From Verrucomicrobiota bacterium (GTDB lineage: Bacteria; Verrucomicrobiota; Verrucomicrobiia; Opitutales; Opitutaceae), in the NCBI GenBank assembly GCA_016721945.1, contig JADKHC010000040.1, forward strand, positions 1 through 64,000: a DNA stretch of 64,000 bases. Reading direction: 5' to 3'. The notes under the pieces were generated by a model. That model saw only the letters and a list, made by a program, of their open reading frames with translations, did not search any database and was not told the DNA's origin. Positions 63,023-64,000 of the stretch are shown here, in pieces. The stretch's first letter is position 1. Each line of letters opens with the position of its first letter. The position numbers and the translations under genes were made by a program.

Positions 63023-63642
63023 TTTTTCGCTTTCCCAAATGTTAAGACAACCTCGAACACCAATCGACCCGCCTGAACATCTCTAGAAATGTTTGCCATG
63101 GCAATAGTCCCAAAACTCTTATTAATCACAACATCTTCTTTCAATTGCTTCTCATAAAGGGATACAGCCGTTGTGGCCTGTTCCGACATGCCCTGCACAA
63201 AACCTCTAATACTGACCCCCGTATCTCGATACTCGACACCGGAAAACACAAGTCCCTGCGGTTTTGTACGGCTGAGTTGTATGATAAAATCGGAAAAAAC
63301 CAACTTCTGGTCTTTCAAGAAAGCGTTTAGTTCATCGATTTTCTTCTCTTCCACCTGAAATCTTTTGTATTTAGCGACTGCCTGATCACTGGCAGATTTG
63401 CTGGCATCGACTTTGGCCTGCCATTCGTTGCTCTGCCTACGAAGGTCGTATAATTTATATTCCTGAAAAGCAAACGCCAGAAGTGCTCCAACGGTTAGGA
63501 AAAGCACAAAGCCATTTACGAAGAACGAAGTGCGAATAATCTTCGTATCAGGAAGTGTAGCGTAATTCCTGAAGTTTGTGTGCCAAGCCGGCACTTGAGA
63601 TGCTTTTGCCTTCTCAGAATTCTTTTTAAGCAACGGCAGCAT
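63019..63642 (-). CDS. pilN: PilN-like inner-membrane pilus assembly protein
   Basis: The 207-residue protein has a short cytoplasmic N-terminus (PilM-binding side), a membrane helix (about 40-62, FFVNGFVLFLTVGALLAFAF) and a coiled-coil (about 65-115). The periplasmic domain with FIIQLSRTKPQGLVFSGVEY and SIRGFVQGMSEQATTAVSLY corresponds to PilN. It overlaps pilM by 17 bases and pilO by 4. Confidence 0.8.
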   Translation of the reverse strand: MLPLLKKNSEKAKASQVPAWHTNFRNYATLPDTKIIRTSFFVNGFVLFLTVGALLAFAFQEYKLYDLRRQSNEWQAKVDASKSASDQAVAKYKRFQVEEKKIDELNAFLKDQKLVFSDFIIQLSRTKPQGLVFSGVEYRDTGVSIRGFVQGMSEQATTAVSLYEKQLKEDVVINKSFGTIAMANISRDVQAGRLVFEVVLTFGKAKK

Positions 63643-64000
63643 GATTATGATTTAACATGAGGCTGAAAAGTCCAAGCCATAGATTATCTAACTCTTGCTT
63701 ATTGGCGGCCCCATCAAAGCTGATACATTTGGTCAGAAGCCAGTTTTTGTAATCCACCGCCAAAACAGGAACCCCCAATTGAGTAGAAATTGCCTTCTCC
63801 AGCCAACCCAACTTCGGCGGAAGCAAAGTGCAAACAACCTGGCCGATTGACTGACCAGTCTGGACTTCGTAGAAACCGATGGATGACTGCAACTCCTTAA
63901 GTAGCTTTTTGATCAACGTCGCACCCATACCGGTGAAATCGAAAGCATTAGAATAAAAAAGCTTACGAGCAGCTTCTTCATCCTTCAGACCAATTTCCTT
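63626..64000 (-). CDS. pilM: PilM-like protein, 5' part beyond the window
   Basis: Only the last 124 codons are in the window: the reading continues unbroken to base 64000 (KEIGLKDEEAARKLFYSNAFDFTGM and on, shown in pieces). Blocks such as LLKELQSSIGFYEVQTGQ and LPPKLGWLEKAISTQLGV match the C-terminal part of the actin-like PilM ATPase that anchors PilN. An internal ATG at 63928 is not the true start. Confidence 0.8.
   Translation of the reverse strand, partial: KEIGLKDEEAARKLFYSNAFDFTGMGATLIKKLLKELQSSIGFYEVQTGQSIGQVVCTLLPPKLGWLEKAISTQLGVPVLAVDYKNWLLTKCISFDGAANKQELDNLWLGLFSLMLNHNHAAVA

Overview
The window is one 64 kb stretch of a moderately GC-rich (about 60% by eye) Gram-negative bacterial chromosome. 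An LPS gene (lpxA), TonB and secretin outer-membrane machinery, lipoproteins and several outer-membrane barrel proteins show a diderm cell. Gene content and protein style (DUF748, DUF481, EttA, fur-sufCBD, pilMNO-secretin, a Na+-translocating decarboxylase beta subunit next to birA) fit Verrucomicrobiota, probably Opitutales/Opitutaceae. That placement is inference from family resemblance, not a search result. About 50 protein genes, no rRNA or tRNA and no CRISPR array were found.

Layout. 1-5 kb is a damaged block: oadB, a small membrane gene, birA, a dead IS1380-like element with recognisable ends, and a DUF4337 gene all carry frameshifts, either real decay or local sequence error. From 5.6 kb on the genes are intact. 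5.6-9.7 kb holds a Bcr/CflA exporter, pyrH, frr and proB. 9.7-12.4 kb is accessory in character, with single genes alternating with palindromic repeats. 12.4-16.2 kb has ygiQ, trxB and an M15 peptidase. 16.7-21.5 kb is an Fe-S assembly operon (Fur-family regulator, sufC, sufB, sufD, sufT) led by two tandem PerR/Fur-like palindromes. 21.7-30.4 kb is housekeeping (HDOD protein, clpP, S1/P1-type nuclease, amidase, infC, an A-type Fe-S carrier, pdxA, lpxA, aroB). 30.5-34.1 kb is an iron-uptake pair (TonB receptor and PepSY protein) with tandem operator-like sites. 34.2-37.7 kb is a cobalamin riboswitch in front of nrdD-nrdG. 37.9-45.2 kb has envelope proteins, a DEAD-box helicase, a CvfB-like protein and EttA. 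45.4-48.1 kb is an AP2-like DNA-binding protein followed by a complete attenuation-controlled ilvBN operon with a valine-rich leader peptide. 48.2-60.3 kb has DUF481, YkgJ, DUF748, thioesterase, transporter, subtilase, glycosyltransferase, MetY and an acetyl-CoA hydrolase/CoA-transferase. 60.5-64 kb is a visibly lower-GC pilMNO(P)Q operon that runs off the window.

Regulatory content is the main interest. Three layers are readable from sequence alone: a B12 riboswitch controlling the B12-independent anaerobic ribonucleotide reductase; an ivbL-like attenuator (seven consecutive valine codons followed by a strong terminator) in front of AHAS-I-type ilvBN; and an autoregulated-looking Fur-family/suf operon whose regulator lacks the zinc-site cysteines and has Cys at the PerR Asp85 position. 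Intergenic space is also populated by several families of REP/BIME-like palindromes, one of them present five times.
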